Assembly (NCBI RefSeq): GCF_900101335.1
Contig: NZ_FNKA01000001.1
Location: 1,054,001-1,118,000 of the forward strand
DNA: 64,000 nt
From: Quadrisphaera sp. DSM 44207
GTDB lineage: Bacteria; Actinomycetota; Actinomycetes; Actinomycetales; Quadrisphaeraceae
Reading direction: 5' to 3'
The position numbers were made by a program, and so were the translations under genes. Positions 52,852-60,605 of this stretch are shown here, one piece after another. Numbering within the stretch: the stretch's first letter is position 1; each line of letters starts with the position of its first letter. The notes below the pieces were generated by a model. It was given only the letters and a program-made list of their open reading frames with translations, was not told where the DNA came from and ran no database searches.

Positions 52852-52879
52852 CTCAACCGGAGCACCCGCGTGCCGATGG
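52852..52879 (+). promoter_or_regulatory. FliA-type promoter of flgN-flgK-flgL-fliW
   Basis: Plus strand CTCAAC (52852-52857), 15-nt spacer, CCGATGG (52873-52879). It is divergent from the sigma-gene promoter, with about 73 bp between the -35 boxes. Confidence 0.7.
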
Positions 52880-52933
52880 AGACCCCGAGGACGACTGCGT
52901 CCGAGGTGTGCACGACGGAGCGAGGGGGTGGGC

Positions 52934-53413
52934 ATGGGGGTCGCCGAGGTCTCCAACGTGCTCTGGCGCGAGCGCGAGCAGCTGGAGCTGCTGCTGTTCA
53001 AGCTGGACGAGGAGCAGATGGTGCTGGCCAGCGGCCGCACGCGGTGGCTGGCCCACGCCACCCGCGAGGTCGAGGTCGTCCTCGCCCAGCTGCGCGAGAG
53101 CGAGCTGCTGCGCGCCGTCGAGGTCGACGCCTGCGCCGGCGCCCTCGGCCTGCCGCCCGGCCCCAGCCTGCAGGCGCTGGCCGAGGCCTCCCCCGAGCCG
53201 TGGCGCGAGCTGCTGCTCTCCCACCGCGACGCCCTCGTGGAGCTGACCCACGAGATCTCCGCCGTCGCCGACGCCAACCGCGACGTCCTGGCCGTGGCGC
53301 AGCGCGCCACGCACGAGACGCTGCTCAGCCTGGGCGGCGGCGTGCAGACCTACGCCCCCGGCGGCCGGACGACGTCCGCCGCCCCCGCCCGCCTCGTCGA
53401 CCGAGCCCTCTGA
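52934..53413 (+). CDS. flgN: Flagellar export chaperone FlgN
   Basis: A 159-residue helical protein beginning VAEVSNVLWREREQLELLLF, the FlgN pattern, with LASGRTRWLAHATREVEVVL and a C-terminal VADANRDVLAVAQRATHETL. FlgN escorts the hook-filament junction proteins FlgK and FlgL, whose genes follow directly. ATG at 52934 is preferred; a GTG six bases upstream is possible. The last 25 residues are disordered. Confidence 0.88.
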   Translation: MGVAEVSNVLWREREQLELLLFKLDEEQMVLASGRTRWLAHATREVEVVLAQLRESELLRAVEVDACAGALGLPPGPSLQALAEASPEPWRELLLSHRDALVELTHEISAVADANRDVLAVAQRATHETLLSLGGGVQTYAPGGRTTSAAPARLVDRAL

Positions 53414-53425
53414 GGACCCCGAGCC

Positions 53426-54847
53426 ATGAGCAGCTTCGGCAGCATCTCCACCGCCCTGACGGCCCTGCAGGCGCACCGCCGCGCCCTGGACGTCACGGGC
53501 AACAACATCGCCAACGCCAACACCGCCGGCTACACCCGCCAGCGCGCCGAGCTGACCTCCCGGGTCGCGCCCGGCGTGCAGTCCCTGCACGCGGCGTCCC
53601 GGCTGACCGGCAACGGCGTCGAGGTCACCGGCACCTCCCGCCTCGGCGACGCCTTCCTGGACGCGCGGGTGCGCAGCCAGACGTCGCTGTCCGCGGAGCT
53701 GACCGGCCGCGCGCAGACGCTCGCGGCCGTCGAGGACCTGATGGCCGAGCCCGGCGAGCAGGGGCTGGGCGCGCAGCTGCAGAAGATGTGGGCCGCGTGG
53801 TCGGACGTCGCCGCCCACCCCGAGCAGGACTCCGCGCGCCGCGTCGTCCTGCAGACCTCCCAGGCCGTCGTCGACCGGATCCGCTCCGGGCACGCGGCGG
53901 TGGCCTCGCTGTGGGGCCAGCAGCGCGACCAGGCCGGTGCGACGGTCACCGAGGTCAACGAGACGGCAGCCTCGGTCGCGGACCTGAACGAGCAGGTCCG
54001 CGCGGCCGTGACCAACGGCGGCTCCGCGAACGAGCTGATGGACCAGCGCGACCAGCTGGTCACCCGCCTCGTCGAGCTGACGGGCGCCTCCGTGCTGGCG
54101 GGCCGGGACGGCGTCGTCGACGTCTACCTCGGCGGCTCGGCGCTGGTGCGCGGGACGACGGCGGACGCCGTCGTCCTGACCGCGCCGACCCAGATGAGCG
54201 GCGTCGACGCCTCCGCCACCCCGCCGGCGGTCGCCGGCTTCGCGTGGGCGAGCGGTGGCGCGGCCACGGTCAGCGGCGGCTCCCTGAAGGCGAGCGTCGA
54301 CGCCCTCAACACCGTGCTGCCCGGCGCGGCGGGCGAGTACGACCGGGTCGCGCGGGCGCTGGCCGGCCGGGTGAACGCGGTGCACGAGCAGGGCCGGGGC
54401 CCGAACGACCCCGACGCGCCGGCCCTGCGCCCGTTCCTCTCGCCCTCGCCGAGCACCGCGGTGACCGCCGAGAACCTGCGGCTGGCCGTGACGTCGCCGG
54501 GCGAGCTCGCCGCGGCCGTGCCCGGCCAGGGCGCCCAGGACGGCAAGAACGCCGCCGCCATCGCCCGGGTCGGCGTCGCGCTCGACGGGCCGGACGCCGT
54601 CTGGCGCGCCAGCGTCGTCGCCACCGGCGTGGACGTGCAGGCCGCGCAGCGGCGGGCCGACGTCGCGCAGCAGTCCATGGCGGCCGCGGTCGGCGACCAG
54701 GTCTCCGCCGCCGGGGTCTCCCTCGACGAGGAGACGGCCAACCTGCTCGTCATCCAGCGCGCCTACGAGGGCGCCGCGCGGGTGCTCACCGCCGTCGACC
54801 AGGCGCTGGACACCCTGATCAACCGCACCGGTCTCGTCGGGAGGTAG
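53426..54847 (+). CDS. flgK: Hook-filament junction protein FlgK
   Basis: A 473-residue axial protein. The N-terminus has SFGSISTALTALQAHRRALD and NNIANANTAGYTRQRAEL. The C-terminus has EETANLLVIQRAYEGAARVL, the conserved terminal helix. The middle shows the FlgK features TEVNETAASVADLNEQVRAA and ELMDQRDQLVTRLVELTG. It starts 13 nt after flgN. Confidence 0.96.
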   Translation: MSSFGSISTALTALQAHRRALDVTGNNIANANTAGYTRQRAELTSRVAPGVQSLHAASRLTGNGVEVTGTSRLGDAFLDARVRSQTSLSAELTGRAQTLAAVEDLMAEPGEQGLGAQLQKMWAAWSDVAAHPEQDSARRVVLQTSQAVVDRIRSGHAAVASLWGQQRDQAGATVTEVNETAASVADLNEQVRAAVTNGGSANELMDQRDQLVTRLVELTGASVLAGRDGVVDVYLGGSALVRGTTADAVVLTAPTQMSGVDASATPPAVAGFAWASGGAATVSGGSLKASVDALNTVLPGAAGEYDRVARALAGRVNAVHEQGRGPNDPDAPALRPFLSPSPSTAVTAENLRLAVTSPGELAAAVPGQGAQDGKNAAAIARVGVALDGPDAVWRASVVATGVDVQAAQRRADVAQQSMAAAVGDQVSAAGVSLDEETANLLVIQRAYEGAARVLTAVDQALDTLINRTGLVGR

Positions 54848-54853
54848 TGAGCC

Positions 54854-55777
54854 GTGACCCGCATCACGCACCGCACGGTCCAGGACAGCACCATGGCCAA
54901 CCTGCAGCGCAACCTCGCGGCGATGAGCGGCCTGCAGGAGCAGCTGTCCACGGGCAAGAAGATCAACCGGGCGTCCGACGACCCCACCGGCGCCGTCAGC
55001 GTGCTGCAGGTGCGCTCGGACCTGCGGACCTCGGAGCAGTACTCCCGCGCCGCGGACGACGGCGTCGGGTGGCTGGGCACGATCGACGGCGCCCTGCAGA
55101 ACACCTCCTCCCGGCTGCAGCGCGCCCAGGAGCTGACGCTGCGGGCCCTGAACTCCGGCGCCATGGGCGAGAGCAGCCGCACGGCGATCGCCGCGGAGGT
55201 GCGCGGCATCAAGGACGACCTGCTGGGACAGGCGAACACCAAGTACCTCGGCCGGTCGGTCTTCGCCGGCACCAGCGGTGACGCCCGCGCCTTCGCCACG
55301 GCACCGCCGTACGCGTACGCCGACACCGGCGCAGGCAGCGACGCGCCCGTGGGCACCGGCGGCACCGTCGAGCGCCGCGTCGCCGCCGAGGCCGTCGTGC
55401 AGGTCGACTCCGACGGGCGGGCCGTCTTCGGCCAGGGGGACGGCTCGGTCTTCACGCTCCTGGACGACATCGCCGACGCCGTCGTGCAGAAGCCGGGCAG
55501 CCTGCCGCTGGCGGACCTGCTCGGGAAGCTGCAGGGGCGCATGACCGCCGTCACGGACGAGGTGTCGAGCGTCGGGGCTCGCTATGGTCGGGTGCAGGGC
55601 GCCAAGCAGGCGGCGGACGACGCCGTGCTGAAGCTGCAGACGTCCCTGGCCGACGTGGAGTCGATCGACCTGCCCAAGACCATCGTCAACCTGCAGATGC
55701 AGGAGGTCGCCTACAAGGCGGCCCTCGGCGCCACCGCGAAGGTGCTGCAGCCCAGCCTCCTGGACTTCATCCGATGA
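54854..55777 (+). CDS. flgL: Hook-filament junction protein FlgL
   Basis: A 307-residue flagellin-like protein. The N-terminus has TVQDSTMANLQRNLAAMSGL and STGKKINRASDDPTGAVSVL. A GQANTKYLGRSVFAGT segment follows, and the C-terminal helix ends QMQEVAYKAALGATAKVLQ. GTG at 54854 fits family N-termini. Its stop overlaps the fliW ATG. Confidence 0.95.
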   Translation: MTRITHRTVQDSTMANLQRNLAAMSGLQEQLSTGKKINRASDDPTGAVSVLQVRSDLRTSEQYSRAADDGVGWLGTIDGALQNTSSRLQRAQELTLRALNSGAMGESSRTAIAAEVRGIKDDLLGQANTKYLGRSVFAGTSGDARAFATAPPYAYADTGAGSDAPVGTGGTVERRVAAEAVVQVDSDGRAVFGQGDGSVFTLLDDIADAVVQKPGSLPLADLLGKLQGRMTAVTDEVSSVGARYGRVQGAKQAADDAVLKLQTSLADVESIDLPKTIVNLQMQEVAYKAALGATAKVLQPSLLDFIR

Positions 55778-56187
55778 GCACTCCTGCCGCCCCCGCCCCC
55801 GCCGCCGACCTGCCCGAGCTGAGCTTCGTGCTGCCGCTGCCGGGCTTCGAGCACCTGACCCGCTTCGCGCTCGTCCAGCTCGAGGAGGACAGCCCGCTGT
55901 TCTCCCTGCAGAGCCTCGAGGACGGCACCGTGAGCCTGCTCGTGCTCGCGCCCGGTGCCGTCTTCCCCGACTACTCCCCCGAGCTCGACGTGCCCAGCCA
56001 GGACGCGCTCGAGCTCACCCGCGCCGAGGACGCGCTGCTGCTCGTCGTCGTCCGCAGCGGGCGCTCGCTCGCGGACAGCACCGCGAACCTGCTCGCCCCG
56101 ATCGTCGTCAACACCAGCAACCGCCGGGCCGGCCAGGTCGTGCTGACCGGCAGCGACCACCCGCTGCAGGCGCCGCTGGCCGCCTGA
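55774..56187 (+). CDS. fliW: Flagellar assembly factor FliW
   Basis: A 137-residue protein. It has the FliW pattern LPLPGFEHLTRFALVQLEED, PLFSLQSLED, and NLLAPIVVNTSNRRAGQVVL. FliW binds flagellin and sequesters CsrA, linking flagellin secretion to its translation. csrA lies at the far end of the island (18729-19004) rather than beside fliW as in Bacillus. The ATG overlaps the flgL stop (ATGA). Confidence 0.95.
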   Translation: MSTPAAPAPAADLPELSFVLPLPGFEHLTRFALVQLEEDSPLFSLQSLEDGTVSLLVLAPGAVFPDYSPELDVPSQDALELTRAEDALLLVVVRSGRSLADSTANLLAPIVVNTSNRRAGQVVLTGSDHPLQAPLAA

Positions 56188-56199
56188 GACCCGCGCTCC

Positions 56200-56234
56200 G
56201 CAGGCCCCGTCCACCCCTGGTGGGCGGGGCCTGC
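56200..56234 (+). terminator. Terminator of the flgN-fliW operon
   Basis: A 16-bp stem (56200-56215 with 56219-56234, one G-T pair) with a 3-nt loop starts 12 nt after the fliW stop. Confidence 0.8.
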
Positions 56235-56291
56235 GCCGTGCCGGGCCGCCGTGCCGGGCCGCCGGGCCGGGCCGGGCCGGGCCGTTGCGCG

Positions 56292-56390
56292 TACCCACGA
56301 GGAGCCGCGACACCTACCACGGGCCGCCCAGCGCGCCGTCCGGCGTCCTGGCGGACGGCTCTGCGTGGGTGTCGCGGCTCCTCGTGGGTA
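56292..56390. repeat. Family C long inverted repeat
   Basis: A perfect 23-bp inverted repeat: arms at 56292-56314 and 56368-56390, beginning TACCCACGAGGAGCCGCGAC, with a 53-nt GC-rich loop. The arms are flanked outside by GTTGCGC. It lies in the 570-nt gap between fliW and the CheX-like gene, which contains no convincing gene. Confidence 0.85.
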
Positions 56391-56588
56391 TCGCGTTGCG
56401 CCTCGGACGCCGCTGGATCGGGCCTCCGGAGGGCCCCCGGCTCGGCGTCCCAGGCGCAACGCGGCACGGCAGCAGCAGAGCGTCGACCGACGACCCCGAC
56501 CGGCCGGCGGCGCGCACGACCGCACCCCCCGCACCGGTCCGAGGGCGCCCGTGGGCGGGATCACGCCCACGGACGACGGGCACTGGGT

Positions 56589-56628
56589 GGCCCCGTGCCC
56601 GTAGGACGAGCACGGGGGCGCCCCGTGC
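56589..56628. repeat. Family D palindromic repeat, third occurrence
   Basis: CCCCGTGC (56591-56598), GCACGGGG (56610-56617) and CCCCGTGC (56621-56628), with CCCGTAGGACGAG between the first two. It matches the units at 32506-32575. Confidence 0.8.
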
Positions 56629-56651
56629 TCATCAGGACCGGCGCGAGGACG

Positions 56652-56696
56652 CCGCACGCACAGCCACCGCACGCACAGCCACCGCACGCACAGCGA
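56652..56696. repeat. 15-bp tandem repeat
   Basis: Three tandem copies of CCGCACGCACAGCCA, the last with one change, immediately before the terminator of the chemotaxis operon. Confidence 0.9.
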
Positions 56697-56698
56697 AC

Positions 56699-56730
56699 GG
56701 CCCGCCTGCTCGCGATCGAGCAGGCGGGCC
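56699..56730 (-). terminator. Terminator of the chemotaxis operon
   Basis: A perfect 14-bp stem (56699-56712 with 56717-56730) with a CGAT loop lies 28 nt after the stop of the CheX-like gene. Confidence 0.8.
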
Positions 56731-56757
56731 GCTGGGGCGCTCCGAGGGAGCGGGGGC

Positions 56758-57237
56758 TCAGGTCAGGCAGATGGACAGCTGCCCCTCGCCGTACCCCTTG
56801 ACCGCGACGGTCCAGTCCGCGCGGCCGCCGAGGGCGGCCAGGTGGCCGGCCACGTCCGCGGGCAGCGCCTCCTCCGGCGCGGAGGTCGAGTACAGGCGCA
56901 GGTGCGGCGCGTCCCCGACGTTGAACAGCGCGGCCATCACGTTGAGCACCTCGCAGGCGTTGTCGCGCAGGTTGGGGAACAGCTCCCCGTCCTCGACGGC
57001 GGCCGCGGCGCCGCCGGGGGGCACGAGGCCGATGGCCGCACCGACGTAGGCGGCCAGCGGCAGGTCCATCGCGGCGATGGCGCGCATGCGCAGGTCGTCG
57101 CTCACGTAGACGCCGACGAGCGCGGGACCGGCGGTGATGCGCCTGCCGTCGCTGAAGGCGCAGTCCTTGCCCAGCAGGCCCTCGACCAGGTCGCGGACGT
57201 CCTTGGCGGGGGGCAGCTCGGTCACAGCAGTGGTCAC
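56758..57237 (-). CDS. Divergent CheX/CheC-like protein
   Basis: A 159-residue protein. Its layout resembles CheX/CheC: a central helix with CEVLNVMAALFN contains the E-x2-N pattern used for CheY-P dephosphorylation, preceded by MDLPLAAYVGAAIGLVP and followed by a GDAPHLRLYSTS strand. Other parts do not match CheX closely. It is the last gene of the che operon, 22 nt after cheY. Phosphatase activity is inferred from the motif and position. Confidence 0.55.
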   Translation of the reverse strand: MTTAVTELPPAKDVRDLVEGLLGKDCAFSDGRRITAGPALVGVYVSDDLRMRAIAAMDLPLAAYVGAAIGLVPPGGAAAAVEDGELFPNLRDNACEVLNVMAALFNVGDAPHLRLYSTSAPEEALPADVAGHLAALGGRADWTVAVKGYGEGQLSICLT

Positions 57238-57259
57238 GGTCAGCTCCTGGAGGGTGCGG

Positions 57260-57622
57260 TCAGCCGATGACGGGCGCGAGCGCCGCGTCGAAGGCCTCGG
57301 GGGTGAAGGGCTTGGCGATGAGGAACAGCGCGCCGGCCGCGGCGGCGGTCGAGCGCATCTCGTCGCTGCCCTCGGAGGTGACGAACCCGAACGGGACGTC
57401 GGAGCCGGAGGAGCGCAGCGCGCGCAGGCACTCGATGCCGGTCATCTCGGGCATGTTCCAGTCCGAGAGCACCAGGTCGGGCGCCTCGGAGCCGACCAGC
57501 TCCAGCGCCTCGCGGCCGTTCTCGGCCTCGACGACGTCGTGGCCGTCGTAGCCGGCCTGGCGCAGCGTGCGGATGACGATCTGCCGCATGACGCGGCTGT
57601 CGTCGGCGACGAGGATCTTCAC
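57260..57622 (-). CDS. cheY: CheY-type response regulator
   Basis: A 120-residue single-domain receiver. It has the acidic pair in ILVADDSRVMRQI, the phospho-acceptor Asp in LVLSDWNMPEMTG, Thr/Ser in GFVTSEGSD and Lys in LIAKPFTPEAF. It would carry the signal from CheA to the motor. The GTG overlaps the cheX stop. It differs enough from the second receiver (58125-58508) that the two may act on different targets. Confidence 0.9.
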   Translation of the reverse strand: MKILVADDSRVMRQIVIRTLRQAGYDGHDVVEAENGREALELVGSEAPDLVLSDWNMPEMTGIECLRALRSSGSDVPFGFVTSEGSDEMRSTAAAAGALFLIAKPFTPEAFDAALAPVIG

Positions 57623-58128
57623 AGCGACACCCCACTCTTCTTCGCGTCGTGCGGCTCCGCCCCGGTGGCGGGGTCCTGCACGTGGTCGATCACAGCGATG
57701 GACACCGGCTGGCCGCGCCACAGGGCGTCGACGCGGCAGACCGGTGCTCCGGCGGGCGGCACGGGGCCGACCTCCGGCAGGCTCAGGACGGACGGGCCGG
57801 GCAGCGTGCCCTTGATGCCCCCGCCGACGACGTTCGCCAGCTCCCCGAGGCCGTCCTCGACGTCCTCGGCCTCGACGACGGGCGGCAGCGGGGTGTGGCG
57901 CAGCAGCAGGCAGCGGGTGAGCTCCTCGGCGGTGCCGGCGCCCACGGTCAGCACGACGGTGCCGGACCAGGGGCCGGTGATGCCCACCCAGGCGCTGAGC
58001 GTCCGCTCCGGCAGGGGCACGCCGATCATCGCGAGCACCTCGTCCTCCCCGAGCAGGGCCTGCCACACCTCGTCGGTGATGGCGAGGACGACCTCGGGGT
58101 CGACGACGTCGTGGACCGGCGTGCTCAT
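57619..58128 (-). CDS. cheX: CheX-family CheY-P phosphatase
   Basis: A 169-residue protein with the CheX fold. The catalytic motif lies in EDGLGELANVVGGGIKGTLP (E-x2-N). A GPWSGTVVLTVGAGTAEELT strand-helix unit precedes it. CheX removes phosphate from CheY-P and resets signalling. It is placed between two cheY genes with ATGA and GTGA overlaps, so all three are probably made in step. Confidence 0.88.
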   Translation of the reverse strand: MSTPVHDVVDPEVVLAITDEVWQALLGEDEVLAMIGVPLPERTLSAWVGITGPWSGTVVLTVGAGTAEELTRCLLLRHTPLPPVVEAEDVEDGLGELANVVGGGIKGTLPGPSVLSLPEVGPVPPAGAPVCRVDALWRGQPVSIAVIDHVQDPATGAEPHDAKKSGVSL

Positions 58129-58508
58129 GCGGGCTCTCCAGCGGGAAGCAGGCCGAGCAGCGAGAGCTTCGTCTCGAGGGCGTCGGCGGTGAACGGCTTG
58201 ATGAGGTACTCGTGCGCGCCGGCGGCCAGGGCCCGCACGATCTGGCCGTGCTCGGACTCGGTGGTGACCATCATCAGCGTCACCGAGCGCCACGCCGGGT
58301 TGGCGCGCACGGCCGAGACGAACTGCAGGCCGTCCATCACGGGCATGTTCCAGTCGACCGTCGCGAGGTCGGGCACGAACCCGCCGCCCAGGACGTCGAG
58401 GGCCTCGCGGCCGTCCCCGGCCTGGGCGACCTCGTAGCCGAGGCCCCCCAGGATCCCTCCGACGATGCGACGCATCGCGCGCGAGTCGTCGATCACCAGT
58501 GCACGCAC
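58125..58508 (-). CDS. cheY: CheY-type response regulator (second copy)
   Basis: A 127-residue receiver domain. It has ALVIDDSRAMRRIVGGILGG, the acceptor Asp in LATVDWNMPVMDGLQFV, Thr in MMVTTESEHGQ and Lys in YLIKPFTADALE. Its C-terminus is slightly longer than that of the other CheY. The start is one base after the cheR stop. Which of the two binds the switch is not clear from sequence. Confidence 0.9.
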   Translation of the reverse strand: MRALVIDDSRAMRRIVGGILGGLGYEVAQAGDGREALDVLGGGFVPDLATVDWNMPVMDGLQFVSAVRANPAWRSVTLMMVTTESEHGQIVRALAAGAHEYLIKPFTADALETKLSLLGLLPAGEPA

Positions 58509-58509
58509 G

Positions 58510-59334
58510 TCAGGCCCCCTTCAGCGGGCGGTAGGCGGAGCTGCGGCCGAGGACGACCCGCTCCCAGCTGTCGTCGACCCCGAGGGTCGTCTCGGCGGCT
58601 CCGAGGAAGAGCCAGCCGTCCGGTCGCATCACCTTGGCGACGCGCCGCAGGATCGCCTGCTTGGTGGGCAGGTCGAAGTAGATGAGCACGTTGCGCAGGT
58701 AGACCACGTCGAACGGCCCGAGGACCGCCAGCGGGGCCGCGAGGTTCGCCTGCGAGGCGGTGACCATCCGCCGGAGCGCGGGAGCGATCTCCCACTCGCT
58801 GCCGGCCCGGGTGAAGTGGCGCACGAGCATCGGGGCGGGCAGCCCGCGGTTGACCTCCAGCTGGCTGAAGCGGCCCGCCCGCGTGCGCTCGACCATCTGG
58901 CTCGACAGGTCGGTCGCGGTGATCTGCACGCGGGTGGCGGCGCTCGGCAGCGCGTCCTGCAGGAGCATCGCGATGGTGTAGGGCTCCTGGCCGGAGGAGC
59001 AGGCCGCGGACCAGATCCGCAGCCGCTCCGCGGGCCCGCGCGCGGCGACCAGGCTCGGCAGCACGGTGGAGGTCAGCGCCGTGAACGGGTCGCCGTCGCG
59101 GAACCAGGACGTCTCGTTGGTGGTCAGCGCCTCGACGATGCGCCGCATGGCGGCCGGGTCGGGGCGCGAGCGCACCTTCTCGACGAGCTCGGGGACGCCG
59201 GACAGGCCCATCTTCTGGGCCACCGGCAGCAGGCGGGCCTCGACGAGGTACTCCTTGCCGGGCTGGAGCACGATCGCGCTCTCGCGGTGCACCAGCTGGC
59301 GCACCCAGTCGAAGGTGGCGGCGTTCAGAGGCAT
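58510..59334 (-). CDS. cheR: Chemotaxis protein methyltransferase CheR
   Basis: A 274-residue SAM-dependent enzyme that methylates glutamates of chemoreceptors. An N-terminal helical domain precedes ETSWFRDGDPFTALTSTVLP, the motif IWSAACSSGQEPYTIAMLLQ and VYLRNVLIYFDLPTKQAILR. Its ATG shares a base with the cheB stop. No chemoreceptor gene is in the window. Confidence 0.95.
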   Translation of the reverse strand: MPLNAATFDWVRQLVHRESAIVLQPGKEYLVEARLLPVAQKMGLSGVPELVEKVRSRPDPAAMRRIVEALTTNETSWFRDGDPFTALTSTVLPSLVAARGPAERLRIWSAACSSGQEPYTIAMLLQDALPSAATRVQITATDLSSQMVERTRAGRFSQLEVNRGLPAPMLVRHFTRAGSEWEIAPALRRMVTASQANLAAPLAVLGPFDVVYLRNVLIYFDLPTKQAILRRVAKVMRPDGWLFLGAAETTLGVDDSWERVVLGRSSAYRPLKGA

Positions 59335-60461
59335 CAGGCACCCACTCGCAGGCTCGGGACGGGCAGGTGGCGCTGGACGGCGGTGGCGACCTCGCCCAGG
59401 GGCAGCACCTCGTCGGCGAAGCCGGCCTGGGTGACGGCGCCGGGCATGCCCCACACGACGGAGGTGGCCTGGTCCTGCGCGAGGACCCGCCCGCCGGCGG
59501 CGCGCACCTGGCCGGCGCCGATGCGCCCGTCCGCGCCCATGCCGGTCAGGACGACGGCCAGGACGGCGCCGGCGTACGCCTGCACGACGGAGCGGAAGAG
59601 CACGTCGACGGCGGGCCGGCAGAAGTTCTCGGGCGCGCCCTGGTCGAGCGCGGTGCGCAGCACGCCGCCCGAGGAGCGCACGGTCAGGTGGTGGTCGCCG
59701 GGCGCGAGGTGCACGGTGCCGGGCTCCAGCGGGACGCCGGCCACGGCCTCCACGACGTCGAGCGCGCACAGGCGGTCCAGCCGCTGCGCGAACTGGCGCG
59801 TGAAGACGGGCGGCATGTGCTGGACGATGACCACCGGCACGGGCAGCGAGGCGGGCAGCGCGGGCAGCACCCTCGCCAGCGCCTCCGGGCCGCCGGTGGA
59901 CGAGCCGATCGCCAGGACGGCGGGCTTCTTGCGCACCGCGGGCGCCGGGACGCTCGGGATGCGCACGGACGCGGTCCCGAGCCCGGCACCGAGCCCGGCA
60001 CCGAGCCCGGTGCCGGCACCCGCGCCGGCGCGGGCCGCCGGGAGGCCGACGGGCCGGCCGGTCAGGGCCTTGATCTTCGGGACGAGCTGCTCGCGCACGC
60101 TGTCCATCGACTGCGCGACGCTGCCGACGTTGGCGGGCTTGGTCACGTAGTCGTCGGCGCCGGCCGACAGGGCGTCCAGCGTCGCGGACGCGCCCCGCTC
60201 GGTCAGGGTGCTGAACATGACCACCGGCGCCCGCACGCCCTTGGCGCGCAGCGCGCGCACGGCCGCGATGCCGTCCATCTCCGGCATCTCGATGTCCATG
60301 GTGATCAGCTCGGGCTTGAGCTGGTCGACCTTGGCGAGCGCGACCTTGCCGTTGACCGCCGTGCCCACGACCTCGATGCCGGGGTCCTCGGACAGGACGT
60401 CGGTCACGATGCGCCGAACGACGACGGAGTCGTCCACCACCATCACCCTGATCGGGTCCAC
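59334..60461 (-). CDS. cheB: Chemotaxis response regulator methylesterase CheB
   Basis: A 375-residue enzyme with an N-terminal receiver (MVVDDSVVVRRIVTDVLSED, acceptor in ITMDIEMPEMDG) and a C-terminal esterase with the Ser-His-Asp elements AIGSSTGGPEA, VQHMPPVFTRQF and TGMGADG. A Gly/Ala/Leu linker from a 12-bp DNA repeat (about residues 145-165) joins them. It demethylates receptors and opposes CheR. A FliA-type promoter lies upstream. Confidence 0.96.
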   Translation of the reverse strand: MDPIRVMVVDDSVVVRRIVTDVLSEDPGIEVVGTAVNGKVALAKVDQLKPELITMDIEMPEMDGIAAVRALRAKGVRAPVVMFSTLTERGASATLDALSAGADDYVTKPANVGSVAQSMDSVREQLVPKIKALTGRPVGLPAARAGAGAGTGLGAGLGAGLGTASVRIPSVPAPAVRKKPAVLAIGSSTGGPEALARVLPALPASLPVPVVIVQHMPPVFTRQFAQRLDRLCALDVVEAVAGVPLEPGTVHLAPGDHHLTVRSSGGVLRTALDQGAPENFCRPAVDVLFRSVVQAYAGAVLAVVLTGMGADGRIGAGQVRAAGGRVLAQDQATSVVWGMPGAVTQAGFADEVLPLGEVATAVQRHLPVPSLRVGA

Positions 60462-60509
60462 TCGTCCCCCTACCGCTGCCGTGTCGCCGGCCGGTGGGCC
60501 GTCACGGGT

Positions 60510-60538
60510 CTATCGGCAGCGGGGGGAGCCGGGTTGAG
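60510..60538 (-). promoter_or_regulatory. FliA-type promoter of the cheB operon
   Basis: Minus strand CTCAAC (60533-60538), 16-nt spacer, CCGATAG (60510-60516). This -10 box is the closest to the enteric GCCGATAA. The leader is about 45 nt. Confidence 0.75.
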
Positions 60539-60605
60539 CGACGTCCTCGCGCTCGCGGCGGGCGGTGCGGTGGGCGGTGGGGTGGGCGGTGGGGTGGGCG
60601 GTGCG

